Source: Mesostigma viride
Lineage: Eukaryota > Streptophyta > Mesostigmatophyceae > Mesostigmatales > Mesostigmataceae
Assembly (NCBI GenBank): GCA_009746045.1
Contig: RPFO01000448.1
Location: 2,534,009-2,598,008 of the forward strand
Length of the DNA: 64,000 nucleotides
Reading direction: 5' to 3'
Shown here in pieces: positions 62,968 through 64,000 of this stretch. The notes below the pieces were generated by a model. The model was given only the letters and a program-made list of their open reading frames with translations. It searched no databases and was not told where the DNA came from. Each line of letters begins with the position of its first letter. The first letter of the stretch is position 1. A program made the translations under genes and the position numbers.

Positions 62968-63170
62968 AGTCAAGGCTGAAACGCCCGACCCTGTGGGCAA
63001 ACCACCTCCCCCCAAGCGGAGGAGGCGTTTTGATGAGTAGGGTAGTTAGGACTTTTCTAGACTAGCTAGATTAGAGTTAGGTTAGTTCGATTACGCGGCT
63101 CCTTCCACCCCACCCATCCATCAAGGAATATGTGCTACATGATCTCCCAACGGAGGCATGTTATAATTTA
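62968..63170 (+). mobile_element. LINE 3' fragment, very short insertion
   Basis: Flanked by an 11-bp duplication ATAGCTTGCAT (62957-62967 and 63171-63181). Encodes PDPVGKPPPPKRRRRFDE and stop, then the LINE 3'UTR, stem-loop and a short ATAATTTA tail. Confidence 0.92.
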
Positions 63171-63181
63171 ATAGCTTGCAT

Positions 63182-63466
63182 TGATCAAATTGAGTTGGCC
63201 ACAGATTTAGTGTGCACAAGGGTCCACCTATTAAAAAAAAAGTCATATATTCTATATCTATTTTGCCCTAGCTCTACCCCAGGGGTCTTCTCTAGCTAGC
63301 ATGCTTCGATCCGCCGTTTGCAAACACGCCGGCCCTTCCCCACTGGAGTCACTAGTCCTACATGACCTGAGCCCACTATTAATCAATTAATTAGGAACAT
63401 CACTCCGTTGGGAGTAAATGTCGCACATATCCCTGATATCCCAAAGGCATACGCAAAGGCATACCG
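63182..63466. other. Spacer with a type-I retroelement end
   Basis: 63388-63435 on the minus strand is a type-I end (CTCCCAACGGAGTGATGTTC with TTAATTAATTGATT tail). It abuts the 5' end of copy F head to head. No gene. Confidence 0.6.
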
Positions 63467-64000
63467 CAGCCACGAGCCACGAGGTAGCCATGGCTGTCGG
63501 AGCTCATAACTTTCACGTTTGAGCACCGAATTCAGCTGTGAATATCACAATCGCTTCGTCTTTCTTAGACGCACATGCTGATATAATTTTCCGAAGCTGT
63601 AACGCACTATACGATGAGCAAACGCCTCTCGACGCAACGCAGCCTGGCGGCTGCGCTCAGCAATGAAAATACGTCTGCAGCCCCGGCTGCAGCTTCGCCA
63701 ACCGGCCCAGAAGGCAGCGGCGCCACTAGCCAAGCTCTAGTGGTCGCCCAGCCGCCTGCTGAGCCCGCCTCGCCCGCAGCGTCGCCTGAACCCAAGCGCA
63801 GTCGCTCTGCCGAGCCGAGTTGGACAGAGCTCGACTTTGTCGCCGAAGCCAGCCAGCCCGGCTTCCTTGACACGCTTAACCCGGAACGCATCCTGGTCTG
63901 CGTGTTTTATGGAACGCACGCCTCGCTTCTTGCACTATGCAAGCAGCTCTTCAACCAAGGTCGCCTCTTTGACCCTCGCTGGGTTCGTCTCGCCTCTTTC
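63467..64000 (+). mobile_element. ORF1-only retroelement copy F, runs off the window
   Basis: 5'UTR (63467-63613) matches copy A (GAGCCACGAGGTAGCCATGG, CATAACTTTCACGTTTGAGC, CATGCTGATATAATTTTCCG). ORF1 is open to the window end. Same subfamily as copy A. Confidence 0.9.
63614..64000 (+). CDS. L1 ORF1p-like protein, N-terminal part (partial)
   Basis: 129 residues from ATG to the edge: MSKRLSTQRSLAAALSNENT, the Ala/Pro-rich linker with SPEPKRSRSAEPS, then QPGFLDTLNPERILVCVFYG and LALCKQLFNQGRL. Closely related to the first 120 residues of 38363-39784 and intact as far as seen. Confidence 0.8.
   Translation, partial: MSKRLSTQRSLAAALSNENTSAAPAAASPTGPEGSGATSQALVVAQPPAEPASPAASPEPKRSRSAEPSWTELDFVAEASQPGFLDTLNPERILVCVFYGTHASLLALCKQLFNQGRLFDPRWVRLASF

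Overview
This window looks like nuclear DNA from a green-lineage eukaryote with a repeat-choked genome. The only ordinary host gene I can recognise is a terminal exon at 2705-3274. Its two conserved motifs match the C-terminus of the plant LNK (night light-inducible and clock-regulated) family, which points to the plant lineage, perhaps a streptophyte alga. Spliced exons (GT..AG), a Ty3/gypsy chromovirus and several LINE clades rule out a prokaryote. There are no rRNAs, tRNAs, CRISPR arrays or operons. Many reading frames are broken by one-base slips in homopolymers, so part of the decay could be sequencing error.

Layout. 1-1538 is a 28-bp minisatellite. 2705-3274 is the LNK-like exon. A minus-strand LINE runs from 29861 down to 4359 but has been split. 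A 261-bp SINE-like insertion sits at 6087-6347. A 22-kb LTR retrotransposon (7110-29285, AAGTC target duplication, near-identical LTRs) sits in its endonuclease-RT linker. That LTR element encodes, on the minus strand, a viroplasmin/RNase H hybrid-binding-like ORF, gag, protease-RT-RNase H, a chromodomain integrase and an extra GC-rich ORF of unknown function. It has itself received three insertions: a 1.7-kb piggyBac-like MITE (22761-24458, TTAA duplication), a 2.2-kb element with 611-bp direct terminal repeats (20404-22589), and a 7.5-kb DNA transposon with perfect 32-bp inverted ends and subterminal 8-bp repeat arrays (12615-20092). 30-37 kb holds LINE fragments, a poly(A)-tailed L1-like LINE end (32821-34246), minisatellites and a transposase-derived spliced gene (35172-36914). 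37.9-64 kb is dominated by about 2-kb elements that encode only an L1-ORF1p-like protein, mixed with APE-type LINE copies and simple-sequence arrays.

How the parts relate. The RT-bearing LINEs, the ORF1-only elements and the short SINE-like element all end in a similar stem-loop (core CTCC-loop-GGAG) followed by an unusual tail such as (TTAA)n or (TTTAA)n. Several copies have clear 11-13 bp target duplications. This is the pattern expected if non-autonomous elements borrow one LINE reverse transcriptase by copying its 3' end. It is the most system-like signal in the window.

The other strong oddity is a set of short palindromic insertions (AATT, GGCC, GTAC, CATG, TATAATTATA) that distinguish decayed copies between about 44 and 54.5 kb from intact relatives.
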